Assembly (NCBI GenBank): GCA_945874755.1
Contig: CAMCHR010000001.1
Span: 23,914 to 87,913 of the forward strand
Reading direction: 5' to 3'
Origin: Chitinophaga pinensis
Lineage (GTDB): Bacteria > Bacteroidota > Bacteroidia > Chitinophagales > Chitinophagaceae
DNA: 64,000 nt
Shown: positions 1 to 8,172 of the stretch, piece after piece
Numbering within the stretch: the stretch's first letter is position 1
How the letters are laid out: each line of letters opens with the position of its first letter
Notes under the pieces: model-generated
Databases searched by the model: none
What the model was told of the DNA's origin: nothing
The model's input: only the letters and a program-made list of their open reading frames with translations
Program-made: the position numbers and the translations under genes

Positions 1-435
1 AATAAACATGAACAATTTATGCGTCAGGCCCTCTTACAAGCAAAGCGGGCATTTGATGAAGATGAAGTACCAGTAGGTGCTGTCATTGTAATGAACGATC
101 AAGTGATTGCCAAAGGTTATAATCAAGTTCAACTTTTAAAAGATGTTACAGCGCACGCCGAAATTCTAGCGCTCTCTAGTGCTTGTGAAAACTTGCAATC
201 TAAATACCTGCCTGAAGCTACGCTCTATGTAACCTTGGAGCCTTGTTTGATGTGCGCGGGTGCATTGTATTGGAACAAGATTGGCCATATTGTATTTGGC
301 GCCTTTGATGAAAAAAATAGCTACCGTCGCGTCACTGAAAAAAATCCATTCCATCCTTCTACTACCCTTACTGGAGGCATCCTGCAAGAAGAATGCGCTG
401 CCTTAATGCAAGCTTTCTTTAAAGCGAAACGTTAG
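1..435 (+). CDS. tadA: tRNA adenosine(34) deaminase TadA (5' end outside window)
   Basis: Zinc-dependent deaminase of the CDA fold. TadA converts adenosine 34 to inosine in the tRNA-Arg anticodon. Counting from the first in-frame ATG at 19, the zinc-binding and catalytic HAE motif is at residues 46-48 and the PCLMC motif supplies Cys76 and Cys79. The reading frame is open back to base 1 (codons giving NKHEQF before the ATG). TadA proteins usually have a phrase like xxxFMRQAL near the N-terminus, so the ATG at 19 is probably internal and the true start lies upstream of the window. The length from 19 is 138 residues, slightly short for the family. A related nucleoside deaminase such as guanine deaminase is the alternative, but the PCLMC signature and the N-terminal phrase favour TadA. 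Confidence 0.85.
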   Translation, partial: NKHEQFMRQALLQAKRAFDEDEVPVGAVIVMNDQVIAKGYNQVQLLKDVTAHAEILALSSACENLQSKYLPEATLYVTLEPCLMCAGALYWNKIGHIVFGAFDEKNSYRRVTEKNPFHPSTTLTGGILQEECAALMQAFFKAKR

Positions 436-456
436 CTATTCTGTTTATAGCGCTAA

Positions 457-665
457 GTAAAAAATAGCTTTCCTGCGTAATCCGTTTTCTTTATATCGAA
501 AGAAGCTATTTTCATCTATAGAGTGCAGTAAATAAATAGTTTCTGAAGTAACCCGTTTTTAGGATTATAAATGGAAGCTATTTTCATCTATAGAGTGCAG
601 TAAATAAATAGTTTCTGAAGTAATCCGTTTTTAGGATTACGAAGGAAAGCTATTTATTTACTGCA
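457..665. repeat. 72-bp tandem palindromic repeat
   Basis: Two near-identical 72-bp units (502-573 and 574-645) are followed by a partial third unit. The stretch 596-665 is a long imperfect palindrome: the outer 16 bases TGCAGTAAATAAATAG at 596-611 are exactly complementary to 650-665, an inner GTAATCC/GGATTAC stem lies at 620-626 and 634-640, and the loop is GTTTTTA. A degenerate copy of the same arms begins near 457. As RNA this would fold into very stable stems downstream of tadA. It has no coding capacity. It resembles a REP/MITE-type intergenic element, but no transposase is visible nearby. Confidence 0.85.
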
Positions 666-722
666 ATCCTACTATTTATTGAAAAAAAGGTCGCAAGTCG
701 CTTAAATCAGCGCAAAGCATTG

Positions 723-730
723 TAATTTTG
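723..730 (+). promoter_or_regulatory. Candidate -7 element of sodA
   Basis: TAATTTTG matches the Bacteroidota -7 consensus TAnnTTTG, 33 bases before the ATG of the superoxide dismutase gene. I do not see a good TTTG -33 element at the usual distance, so this rests on the -7 box alone. Confidence 0.4.
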
Positions 731-763
731 GCATTCAAACATTCAAAATAAAAATAAAGCAAT

Positions 764-1369
764 ATGTCATTTACATTACCTGCATTACCATATGCACACG
801 AAGCCCTAGAACCGCATTTTGATACATTGACCATGCAAATTCACCATGGCAAACACCATCAAGCTTATGTTGATAATTTAAATAAAGCGGTTGCGGGCAC
901 CCCTAATGAAAGTAAAACAATCGAAGAACTAGTTGCGGTTGCTGGAAGCATTAGTCCTGCTGTAAGAAATAACGGTGGCGGTCATTGGAATCATACTTTC
1001 TTTTGGAATAGTTTAGCCCCAAATGCTGGTGGACATCCAACTGGTGATTTAGCTTCAGCGATTGATGCAAGCTTTGGAAGTTTTGATGCATTCAAAGAAA
1101 AATTTGCCAACGCAGGTATGACTCGTTTTGGAAGCGGATGGGCTTGGTTGATTGTGAAAGACGGTAAATTAGAAGTAAGTTCTACGCCTAATCAAGACAA
1201 CCCTTTAATGGATGTAGCTGAGGTAAAAGGCGCACCAATCTTAGGCGCTGATGTTTGGGAGCATGCCTACTATTTGAAATATCAAAATAGAAGAGCTGAT
1301 TATTTAGCTGCATTTTGGAATGTAGTGAATTGGTCTGTGATTGCAGATCGTTTTGCTGCTGCGAAATAA
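764..1369 (+). CDS. sodA: Superoxide dismutase, Mn type
   Basis: Converts superoxide to hydrogen peroxide and oxygen in the cytoplasm (no signal peptide). The 201-residue length is standard for Fe/Mn SODs. The four metal ligands are visible: His27, His77 (in the NHTFFW motif), Asp163 and His167 (in DVWEH). The second-shell glutamine sits in the C-terminal domain (Gln144 in NQDNP) and a glycine-rich GGGHWNH segment is present. Both favour manganese over iron, although cambialistic use cannot be excluded. The gene stands alone, with its own -7 box upstream and a terminator hairpin directly downstream, so it is probably monocistronic. Confidence 0.95.
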   Translation: MSFTLPALPYAHEALEPHFDTLTMQIHHGKHHQAYVDNLNKAVAGTPNESKTIEELVAVAGSISPAVRNNGGGHWNHTFFWNSLAPNAGGHPTGDLASAIDASFGSFDAFKEKFANAGMTRFGSGWAWLIVKDGKLEVSSTPNQDNPLMDVAEVKGAPILGADVWEHAYYLKYQNRRADYLAAFWNVVNWSVIADRFAAAK

Positions 1370-1392
1370 TTAAATACAAAAAAATAATTCTC

Positions 1393-1421
1393 AAAACCGT
1401 CTCCAGAAGGGGCGGTTTTTT
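1393..1421 (+). terminator. Rho-independent terminator of sodA
   Basis: The arms AAAACCGTCTC and GGGGCGGTTTT pair with two G-U wobbles and are followed by a run of T. The site lies 24 bases after the sodA stop and before the convergent yidD stop, so it may also stop transcription from the other side. Confidence 0.8.
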
Positions 1422-1444
1422 ATTTGTCGTATTCCTACAACTAA

Positions 1445-1678
1445 TTATGGCACTGGGTCATAGCCATGTCCTCCACCAGGCCTGCATTTGCTAAGTCTTT
1501 TAACGCCCATCATCATCCCTTTAATGGGGCCATATTTTTGGATCGCTTCTGCGGTGTATTGAGAACAGGTAGGTGTGTATCGACACTTGCTTCCTCCTAA
1601 ATAAGGGGATAAGGCGTATTGATAAAATCGGATCAATACGATAAATGGAAAGGCCATGATTTGTTTAAGCTTGTCCAT
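1445..1678 (-). CDS. yidD: Membrane protein insertion efficiency factor YidD
   Basis: Small (77 residues) membrane-associated protein that assists YidC-dependent insertion. Family hallmarks are an N-terminal amphipathic/hydrophobic helix (about residues 9-24), the cysteine-rich [10 protein letters not shown] segment, a third cysteine in the KCRPGG segment, and a C-terminal GGHGYDPVP ending. It overlaps the end of rnpA by 14 bases, which implies translational coupling and the usual rpmH-rnpA-yidD gene order. Confidence 0.95.
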   Translation of the reverse strand: MDKLKQIMAFPFIVLIRFYQYALSPYLGGSKCRYTPTCSQYTAEAIQKYGPIKGMMMGVKRLSKCRPGGGHGYDPVP

Positions 1679-2081
1679 AAATGCGTTTTACCAATTGATT
1701 CAATATCAATTTCATTTTTGCATTGATTTCTATTTGTGGTAACACATTTTCTTCCATGTATAAAATAAAAATGCTTAACCGCTTGCCTTGCAATGGAAGC
1801 GCTGTTTTGAAAGCAGGCAGTTCTAAACGATATGCTTCTCTCAATAATCGTTTTACTCGATTGCGTTGTACTGCCTTTTTAAATTGTTTAGTTGGTGCGC
1901 CTACCCCTGCTTGTATAATAAGCGGTGCTGAATTTATTGGATACTCTTGGGCAATATTTTCTAAAGTATAAATTAATCTGAGCGGCGAATTAGACATGGA
2001 CTTGCCCAAAGCAAACAAATTTTGCATTTGCTTCCTGCTTTTTAATTTATCCTGTTGTTGATATGTAAAAATCTTTGCCAA
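1665..2081 (-). CDS. rnpA: Ribonuclease P protein component
   Basis: Basic protein subunit of RNase P, which binds the catalytic RNA and pre-tRNA 5' leaders. The 138 residues include the diagnostic RNR signature ([18 protein letters not shown]) at about residues 68-85 and a phenylalanine/leucine-rich N-terminal strand. It is located between rpmH and yidD. A strong hairpin with a T tract separates it from rpmH, so its expression may depend on read-through of that terminator or on a separate promoter. Confidence 0.93.
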   Translation of the reverse strand: MAKIFTYQQQDKLKSRKQMQNLFALGKSMSNSPLRLIYTLENIAQEYPINSAPLIIQAGVGAPTKQFKKAVQRNRVKRLLREAYRLELPAFKTALPLQGKRLSIFILYMEENVLPQIEINAKMKLILNQLVKRIYGQA

Positions 2082-2118
2082 TGATGAATGTACTTATTTA
2101 CTATTTTATGGTTGATGC

Positions 2119-2152
2119 ATTAAAAAAGTCCACCCGATAACGAGTGGACTTT
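2119..2152 (-). terminator. Terminator or attenuator between rpmH and rnpA
   Basis: Nine-base-pair stem AAAGTCCAC (2125-2133) with GTGGACTTT (2144-2152). On the minus strand it is followed by TTTTTT. It sits 33 bases after the rpmH stop and before the rnpA start, so it would reduce rnpA-yidD transcription relative to rpmH. Confidence 0.75.
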
Positions 2153-2184
2153 AAAATTATAAGTTTCTACGAATAGAGATTAAA

Positions 2185-2340
2185 TTATTTTAATCCTTTC
2201 TCGCTAGATACAGTTAGTTTCTTGCGTCCTTTCTTACGGCGACTTGCTAATACTTTACGACCATTAGCTGATTCCATACGCTTTCGGAAACCATGAACTG
2301 ATTTACGACGACGTTTATGAGGTTGGAATGTACGTTTCAT
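2185..2340 (-). CDS. rpmH: 50S ribosomal protein L34
   Basis: A 51-residue, very basic protein starting [18 protein letters not shown], with the central GFRKRM segment and a lysine/arginine-rich C-terminal half. This is the standard L34 pattern with a short Bacteroidota-style C-terminal extension. The start codon is the ATG ending at base 2340 on the minus strand, and the stop is at 2185-2187. It heads the rpmH-rnpA-yidD group. No dnaA or dnaN is adjacent in the window, so the classical origin neighbourhood is not shown here. Confidence 0.96.
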   Translation of the reverse strand: MKRTFQPHKRRRKSVHGFRKRMESANGRKVLASRRKKGRKKLTVSSEKGLK

Positions 2341-2481
2341 AATATACTTTTTTTTGCGGGTTATTAGGATTATTCCTATCTGCCCTTGAGGTTTAATACT
2401 TTATATTCAAATCCGTTCTTATAGCAGTCACCATACCACTAGCTGTGAAAGGACGGCAAAAATAGGGTTTTTTTTGAATTT

Positions 2482-3303
2482 TTAAGCTAAATCTGTGTGA
2501 TTTGCAGCAATTTTTTGGCCAAAGAACAAACTTCCTTTCTCCTCAAAGCTGGTAGGATTGTCTGTAGTGAAAAACTGTAGTTGCCCATTTTTACTGCATT
2601 TTTGGTCCATTTCTGGGTGATTTTGCAAATAACTAGCTAAACTCTTTGCAACAATATCCCCTTGGGTCACTAATTTGACATTTTCTGGTAAGAAGCTTTG
2701 TATCTTTTTTTCCATCAAAGGATAATGGGTGCAGGCAAGCAATACGGTGTCTATTTGGGCCGATTGAGAAAATAGTTGGTCAATGTATAACTGTACAAAA
2801 TAATCGGCACCTGGGCCATCTTGTTGCCCATTTTCGATCAATGGCACCCACATAGGGCAAGCTTGTTGAAAAATGGATGCTTCTGGTGCAAATTTTGACA
2901 ATTCAATAGGATAGCTTTCGCTCTGAATCGTACCTGTTGTTCCTAAAATACCTAGATGATGCGATGAGGAATAGCTGCCTAAGATTTCCGAACTAGGTCT
3001 GATTACACCTAATACTCTTTTATCTGGTGCAAGATGGGGCAGGTCCAACTGTTGGATATTTCTAAGTGCTTTAGCAGATGCTGTATTACATGCTAAAATA
3101 ACTAAGCTACAACCTTGTTTAAAAAACCATTCTACTGCTTCCAAAGTATATTGGTACACCGTATCAAAAGACCTTGTTCCATAAGGCGCACGGGCATTGT
3201 CTCCCAAATAGAGATAATCATATTGAGGCAGTTGCTGCTTCAATTCTTTTAAGATGGTTAAACCACCATAACCACTATCAAAAACGCCAATGGGTGCTTG
3301 CAT
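2482..3303 (-). CDS. murI: Glutamate racemase
   Basis: Cytoplasmic cofactor-independent racemase that makes D-glutamate for peptidoglycan. The 273 residues include the N-terminal GVFDSGYGGL motif, the first catalytic cysteine Cys72 in ACNTASAKAL and the second, Cys191, in LLACTHYPL. The gene lies between rpmH and the ompH/bamA cluster on the same strand. A hairpin separates it from the upstream ompH gene, so it is probably transcribed on its own or by read-through. Confidence 0.95.
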   Translation of the reverse strand: MQAPIGVFDSGYGGLTILKELKQQLPQYDYLYLGDNARAPYGTRSFDTVYQYTLEAVEWFFKQGCSLVILACNTASAKALRNIQQLDLPHLAPDKRVLGVIRPSSEILGSYSSSHHLGILGTTGTIQSESYPIELSKFAPEASIFQQACPMWVPLIENGQQDGPGADYFVQLYIDQLFSQSAQIDTVLLACTHYPLMEKKIQSFLPENVKLVTQGDIVAKSLASYLQNHPEMDQKCSKNGQLQFFTTDNPTSFEEKGSLFFGQKIAANHTDLA

Positions 3304-3332
3304 AAAATAGGTATTACCTGATTTCGTAAAAC

Positions 3333-3367
3333 TAATACACCCCGTTGTAAAACAACGAGGTGTATTA
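3333..3367 (-). terminator. Terminator-like hairpin after the ompH pair
   Basis: Near-perfect inverted repeat of 16 bases per arm (3333-3348 and 3352-3367) between the stop of the distal ompH gene and the start of murI. The T tract on the minus strand is short (GTTTTAC), so termination may be partial. Confidence 0.65.
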
Positions 3368-3384
3368 AACTATTTTTGGAAATA

Positions 3385-3987
3385 TTATCCTTTTTTAGCT
3401 GGAGTCGCTGGTTTAGCAGCGCCACCTGTTGCAGCTTTGAAAGCTTCTTCGATGTCCTTAGGAACTGGAAGCTTTAATCTTAAAGCAACACGGATCGTTA
3501 AGTTATCAGCGATAGAAGGAGGAGCATAAGGAGACAAGGCGTCTACCTTCAATACCAAATTGTATTTTTGCTCAGCAACAATTTCATTTAAAGCTTGCGC
3601 AATTTTTTGTTTGTATGGTAACAATAAACTTTCTTGCTTTTGCTCCATCATCTGTTGTTGGTACTGTTGCCAGTTGATCAACTTGTATTTTAAACGATTT
3701 AAATCGTCGGTAGCCATTTGTAAGGCCTTTGGTCTTTTAGACAAATCAACAGAATCTCTTTTGTAGATACTGTCTTTTACTTGATAATCCTTTAAAGTGT
3801 AGTTGTACTCATCTTGTAAAGAATCTTTAGCATAAGAGTTTAATACAGTATCTAATTTTTCTTGGATACCAGGGAATAAAGCGATTACGCTTTGGTCATC
3901 GAAATAACCAATTTTAGTTTGTGCAATTGCACTGTTACTGAAAGCACATGCCACTAACAAGATGGCTGCAAATAAAACTTTCTTCAT
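3385..3987 (-). CDS. OmpH/Skp family periplasmic chaperone (distal copy)
   Basis: Skp-like proteins hold unfolded outer-membrane proteins in the periplasm for the BAM complex. The protein has 200 residues: an N-terminal signal peptide (about 1-22, ending SAIAQ), the conserved IGYFD start of the mature domain, a charged coiled-coil middle (about 45-120), and an Ala/Pro/Lys-rich tail (AATGGAAKPATPAKKG) that may be disordered or interact with the cell wall. It follows a second ompH gene by 16 bases and bamA further upstream, consistent with one outer-membrane assembly operon. Having two copies is usual in Bacteroidota. The two are clearly diverged. Confidence 0.85.
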   Translation of the reverse strand: MKKVLFAAILLVACAFSNSAIAQTKIGYFDDQSVIALFPGIQEKLDTVLNSYAKDSLQDEYNYTLKDYQVKDSIYKRDSVDLSKRPKALQMATDDLNRLKYKLINWQQYQQQMMEQKQESLLLPYKQKIAQALNEIVAEQKYNLVLKVDALSPYAPPSIADNLTIRVALRLKLPVPKDIEEAFKAATGGAAKPATPAKKG

Positions 3988-4003
3988 GTCTATTGTTGTT
4001 TGT

Positions 4004-4531
4004 TTAATTAATTATTACTCCTAAATCTTTTAAAATATCATCACTTTTATCCAACTTAGGGTCTGCAAATATAATGGTAATTCCTTCACTTTTATCTAAA
4101 ATGAAGTCATATGAACGAGCGCTAGCCATTTTTTGAGCTGCATTATAGACCCTATCTTGTATTGGCTTCACTAATTTTTGACGTTCCTTAAACAAATCCC
4201 CCTCATAACCGAATCGTTTTTTTTGTAAATCACGTAAGGCTTTCTCTTTCATAAACAACTCATCTTCACGCTTTTTTCTCAAATCTTCAGACAACATAAA
4301 CTGTTCTGCTTCATAATTCTTATACATTTTGTCCAAGATCATCTGTTGCTCATCAATTTCTTGTTGCCACTGATCCCCCAAGGCTTTTAATTTCTTATCC
4401 GCTTCCTTGTACTCAGGAATTCTGTCTAAAATATACTTGGTATTGATCACTGCATATTTGGATTGTGCTTGTGCAGTAAAGACTAAACTAAGAAGTAAAA
4501 TACCCAATAAAAACAATTTGGTATATTTCAT
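4004..4531 (-). CDS. OmpH/Skp family periplasmic chaperone (proximal copy)
   Basis: Periplasmic chaperone for outer-membrane proteins, 175 residues. The signal peptide (about 1-22, ending AQAQ) is followed by SKYAVINTKYILDRIPEY, the typical start of the Skp domain, then a long Glu/Lys-rich coiled coil (about 40-130) that forms the tentacles in Skp trimers. It lies 34 bases downstream of bamA and 16 bases upstream of the distal ompH. Unlike the distal copy it has no Ala/Pro/Lys-rich tail, so the two may form mixed or separate trimers. That is an inference. Confidence 0.87.
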   Translation of the reverse strand: MKYTKLFLLGILLLSLVFTAQAQSKYAVINTKYILDRIPEYKEADKKLKALGDQWQQEIDEQQMILDKMYKNYEAEQFMLSEDLRKKREDELFMKEKALRDLQKKRFGYEGDLFKERQKLVKPIQDRVYNAAQKMASARSYDFILDKSEGITIIFADPKLDKSDDILKDLGVIIN

Positions 4532-4565
4532 AATGTTTGAGTTTATTAATTATAAAGTAGTTGAA

Positions 4566-7304
4566 TTATTCAGGTTCAAATCCTAACATAAAGGTAAATC
4601 TAGCTGCATCCTTCAATGAATTGGTTCCATTTAAACGATCTAGACCAATACCATAATCAAATCCAAGTAATCCAAACATGGGTAGGAAAAAACGCATACC
4701 CACACCAACTGATCTTCTCAATTTAAATGGATTGTAATCTTTCATACTATACCAGCCATTGGCTGCTTCAAAAAAGGTCAATGCATAAATGGTACTACTT
4801 GCTGCTAAACTTAATGGATACCTAAGCTCTACAGCATATTTATTGAAAATAGTGAACTTTTGTCTTGAAGATTGTTGATCAGGATTGATTTTTGGATTAG
4901 AGTTTTCATATACTGGGTAACCTCTTTGTGCAATGATATCAAACCCTAATAAGGCAAATTGATTGCTTAAACCTGCATCACCCACTTGGAATCGTTCAAA
5001 TGGAGAAATGGTTAAGTCAGAATTGTACCTACCTACAAAGCCATATTTTGCTGAAAACTTCAACACAAATTGTTTGTTACGTTCTTCCCCTGCAGGTTTA
5101 CCTAATGGCACATACCATTCACCATTAAAGCGCCATTTATGGTACTCCAATAATTCATATGGGTTTGATTTTTGCGCAAAATTTGGGTCAAACAGAGAAT
5201 AAGGAGGTGTCAATTGACCACTCAACAAGAAAGTAGAACCTGTTCTTGGAAACAAAGGTTGATCTACAGAAGTTCTTTGTAGCGCAATTCTAAGATTTAA
5301 ATTATTCACAATCCCATTATCAAAATTTGGTAGATTATAAGGATCGATTGCATAGTCTTTTAAAGTATAACGTGTATAATTTAATCCCAAGCTTAAAGAG
5401 AAATAATCATCTGGCCATGCCAATTGACGACCAAAAGAAATGGTTGCACCTGTGGTCGAAATGTACCTTTTATCTGCAGCATTTGGATCAAACATTCCAG
5501 TCACTTGATCAAAAGTTTGTCCAAATTTTGTATTGTAGACACTTACTGTTAATGTATTTCGTTTGATGCCACCAAACCAAGGTTCAGTGAACGAAAAGTT
5601 TGTAGACCTAAATGCTTTACCATTGCTTTGAAAACGGATACTTAATTTTTGGCCATCTCCCATAGGCAATGGATCCCAAGCCGACTTTTTGAAAATATTT
5701 TTTGAAGAAAAATTATTAAACGTCACCCCCAGAGTTCCGGTCAATCCAATAAAACCACCCCACCCAGCACTTAATTCTAATTGATCACTTGACTTTTCTT
5801 CTACCCCATAATTGATATCCACTGTTCCATCTTCAGGATTAGGAACTGGGTCAATTTTTATTTTTTCTTGGTCAAAATAATTTAATTGAGAAATCTCACG
5901 TTGAGAACGTATCAACAATGTACGACTGAATTTATCGCCTGGCACTGTTCTAATTTCCCGACGTACTACAAAATCTTTTGTCTTTTCGTTACCAGCAATA
6001 CGTATGGTTTTTATCGTTGCTTGAGGTCCTTCTTGTATTCTTACTTCGAAATCGATGGTATCATTGTATACAGCAGTCTCAATAGGATTGATATTAAAGA
6101 ACAAATATCCATCATCTTGGTAAATGCCACTAATATCTCCCCCCTCTGCGGTAGGTGTTTTACCTAGTTTATTAAAGAATATTTCTCTGTTATAAATATC
6201 TCCTTTTTTGATATTTAAAATACTTGTCAACACTGAATCAGGAAGTTTAGTATTACCTCTCCAACTGATATTACCAAAGAAATATTTTCGACCTTCTTTG
6301 ATCTGCATGTCAATATTTAAATGCCCTACCGCATTATGATAGATGGTATCTCTTTCAATCACTGCATCTCTAAAACCTAAAGAATTATAGAAGTTCAATA
6401 AATTATCTTTACTCTCATCGTATTTTTTGACGTCATACTTAGAGGACGAGAATCCAATTCTTGCGTAAGGATTTAAGATTTTTTTTGTTTTAGAAAAAGT
6501 AAAATACCCGCGTTCTTTTAAATATTGATCAAAAGAATATGGTGTCGTCTTTACAATGGCAGGCTTGTCATTCACTGGGAATAAGGTTAAGCGAGATTTT
6601 TCATGAATCTCTTTTAAGCTTTTCTTTAATTTAGTTTCTTCAATTAAGTTACCCCCAAAATTGATATTATTAATTCTAACTTTTGGACCTTTGGTTACAA
6701 TAAAATCAAGCACCAATTGATTTTTACGAACTGAGTCTTTAGTTTCTTTGATACGAACAGAAGCGTCTTGAAATCCTTTTTCTGCATAGAATTTTTTTAT
6801 CCCCTCAATTGCAGTGATGCGCATATTATCAGTCACAACCCTATTAGGTGTTAATCCTATTTTTCCAGAAAGTTCTTCTGTTTCAGATTTTTTAACCCCT
6901 GTGAAATTGAAGCGAGCCAATCTTGGTCTTTCAACCACATTTATTTCAACATCTATTTCAGTCCCTTTAACATCGGTTAAATAAATACTTACATCGCTAA
7001 AGTAATTTTGATCCATTAATTTACGAATGGCTTTCGCAAAATTATCCCCCCCTGGCAAGGTTACTTCGTCCCCATCGTTTAACGTGGATAAGGAGAGCAA
7101 TAAGCTTTCATCAAAAAATTGATTACCTACAACTTTGACAGAACGAATCTTATACTTAGAAGGTGTTTTTTGATTTAAGATACCAAGCAGCTTAACATTG
7201 ATCTGGCTAACTGAGTCCTGACCTTTTTGGTCTTGAGCAAAACTAGAGATGGATATAATAAGCAAGGATAATATTCCTATAGTAAACTGGGTCAATTTCT
7301 GCAT
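4566..7304 (-). CDS. bamA: Outer-membrane assembly factor BamA
   Basis: Omp85-family core of the beta-barrel assembly machine, 912 residues. After a signal peptide (about 1-23) come several POTRA repeats (phrases such as VKVVGNQFF near residue 49, FNFTGVK near 132 and IRIAGNEKTKDFVVRREI near 433), then a C-terminal 16-strand barrel from about residue 510. The usual RGY-like segment of the family (QRGYPVYE) and a terminal FEPE are visible. The ending differs from the common C-terminal aromatic residue. It forms a block with uppS and porG upstream and two skp/ompH genes downstream. A candidate -7 box lies about 80 bases upstream inside the uppS end region. Confidence 0.95.
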   Translation of the reverse strand: MQKLTQFTIGILSLLIISISSFAQDQKGQDSVSQINVKLLGILNQKTPSKYKIRSVKVVGNQFFDESLLLSLSTLNDGDEVTLPGGDNFAKAIRKLMDQNYFSDVSIYLTDVKGTEIDVEINVVERPRLARFNFTGVKKSETEELSGKIGLTPNRVVTDNMRITAIEGIKKFYAEKGFQDASVRIKETKDSVRKNQLVLDFIVTKGPKVRINNINFGGNLIEETKLKKSLKEIHEKSRLTLFPVNDKPAIVKTTPYSFDQYLKERGYFTFSKTKKILNPYARIGFSSSKYDVKKYDESKDNLLNFYNSLGFRDAVIERDTIYHNAVGHLNIDMQIKEGRKYFFGNISWRGNTKLPDSVLTSILNIKKGDIYNREIFFNKLGKTPTAEGGDISGIYQDDGYLFFNINPIETAVYNDTIDFEVRIQEGPQATIKTIRIAGNEKTKDFVVRREIRTVPGDKFSRTLLIRSQREISQLNYFDQEKIKIDPVPNPEDGTVDINYGVEEKSSDQLELSAGWGGFIGLTGTLGVTFNNFSSKNIFKKSAWDPLPMGDGQKLSIRFQSNGKAFRSTNFSFTEPWFGGIKRNTLTVSVYNTKFGQTFDQVTGMFDPNAADKRYISTTGATISFGRQLAWPDDYFSLSLGLNYTRYTLKDYAIDPYNLPNFDNGIVNNLNLRIALQRTSVDQPLFPRTGSTFLLSGQLTPPYSLFDPNFAQKSNPYELLEYHKWRFNGEWYVPLGKPAGEERNKQFVLKFSAKYGFVGRYNSDLTISPFERFQVGDAGLSNQFALLGFDIIAQRGYPVYENSNPKINPDQQSSRQKFTIFNKYAVELRYPLSLAASSTIYALTFFEAANGWYSMKDYNPFKLRRSVGVGMRFFLPMFGLLGFDYGIGLDRLNGTNSLKDAARFTFMLGFEPE

Positions 7305-7382
7305 CTGCTGGTGGGGCTAAATATGTATAATTTATAAGAGGCGCAAATTACTCGGAAAACTTCAAAGTCTTTGTTAAAAAGC

Positions 7383-7390
7383 CAAAAATA
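7383..7390 (-). promoter_or_regulatory. Candidate -7 element upstream of bamA
   Basis: On the minus strand the sequence reads TATTTTTG, matching TAnnTTTG, just past the uppS stop and 78 bases before the bamA start. No convincing -33 TTTG is seen. It would give bamA-ompH-ompH a promoter separate from the upstream genes. Confidence 0.3.
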
Positions 7391-7403
7391 CACATTAATA
7401 ATT

Positions 7404-8144
7404 TTATGTATGTAATTTGATTTGAGCGCTAGTTTTACCAAATCGGCGTTCTCTGGATTGATAATCCAATATAGCCTCGATAAATGCATCCTTCCCAAAA
7501 GTTGGCCAACGCGTTTCTGTGAAATAAAGCTCTGCATAAGCCAGCTGAAAGAGTAAAAAATTGCTAATTCGATGTTCCCCACTGGTTCTAATCATAAGCT
7601 CTGGGTCTGGGAAGTCTTTGGTTGATAAGGATTTTACAAAATTGGCTTCATCTATCTGATTTGTATCTAATTCCCCTGACTTAACTCGCTCAGCAAGGGA
7701 CTTTGCTGCCTGGATGATTTCCCATCGACTACTATAGCTTAGAGCAATAACTAATTGTAAACCAGTATTTTGTGCAGTTATACTGGTCGCACTTGCTAAG
7801 GCCTGGCCTGCTTCATCTGGTAAAAGATCTAAGTCCCCAATAAAATGAAGTCGGATGTTATTTTTATGCAAATCCGGCACTTCTTTACTGATTGTATCCA
7901 CAAAAAGAGACATCAAACCTAGGACTTCAGCCTGGGGTCGATCCCAGTTCTCCGTACTAAATGCATATAAAGTTAGGTATTGAATGCCTATTTCAGTTGC
8001 AGCTTCTACTACTTTTCGAACACTGATGACGCCATGATAATGACCATATAAACGATCCTGCCCCTGTTCCTCGGCCCACCTGCCATTTCCATCCATAATG
8101 ATGGCAATATGTTTGGGAAGCCTATTTAAATCCAAATTTTCCAT
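7404..8144 (-). CDS. uppS: Undecaprenyl diphosphate synthase
   Basis: Cis-prenyltransferase that extends farnesyl diphosphate with isopentenyl units to the C55 lipid carrier for cell-wall and O-antigen synthesis. The 246 residues include the IAIIMDGNGRW motif with catalytic Asp18, the YAFSTENW motif and the C-terminal DPELMIRTSGEHRISNFLL motif that binds the diphosphate. It lies between the PorG-like gene and bamA. The same order (porG-uppS-bamA-skp) is known from Porphyromonas gingivalis, so this is a conserved envelope block. Confidence 0.96.
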   Translation of the reverse strand: MENLDLNRLPKHIAIIMDGNGRWAEEQGQDRLYGHYHGVISVRKVVEAATEIGIQYLTLYAFSTENWDRPQAEVLGLMSLFVDTISKEVPDLHKNNIRLHFIGDLDLLPDEAGQALASATSITAQNTGLQLVIALSYSSRWEIIQAAKSLAERVKSGELDTNQIDEANFVKSLSTKDFPDPELMIRTSGEHRISNFLLFQLAYAELYFTETRWPTFGKDAFIEAILDYQSRERRFGKTSAQIKLHT

Positions 8145-8172
8145 ATGTTGTAAAAATAAGAAAATCAGCAGG

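Noticed and set aside
1-18. ATG at 8-10 as the start of the tadA gene
   Set aside because: It is not in frame with the deaminase. The deaminase frame is open to base 1, so the start is outside the window.
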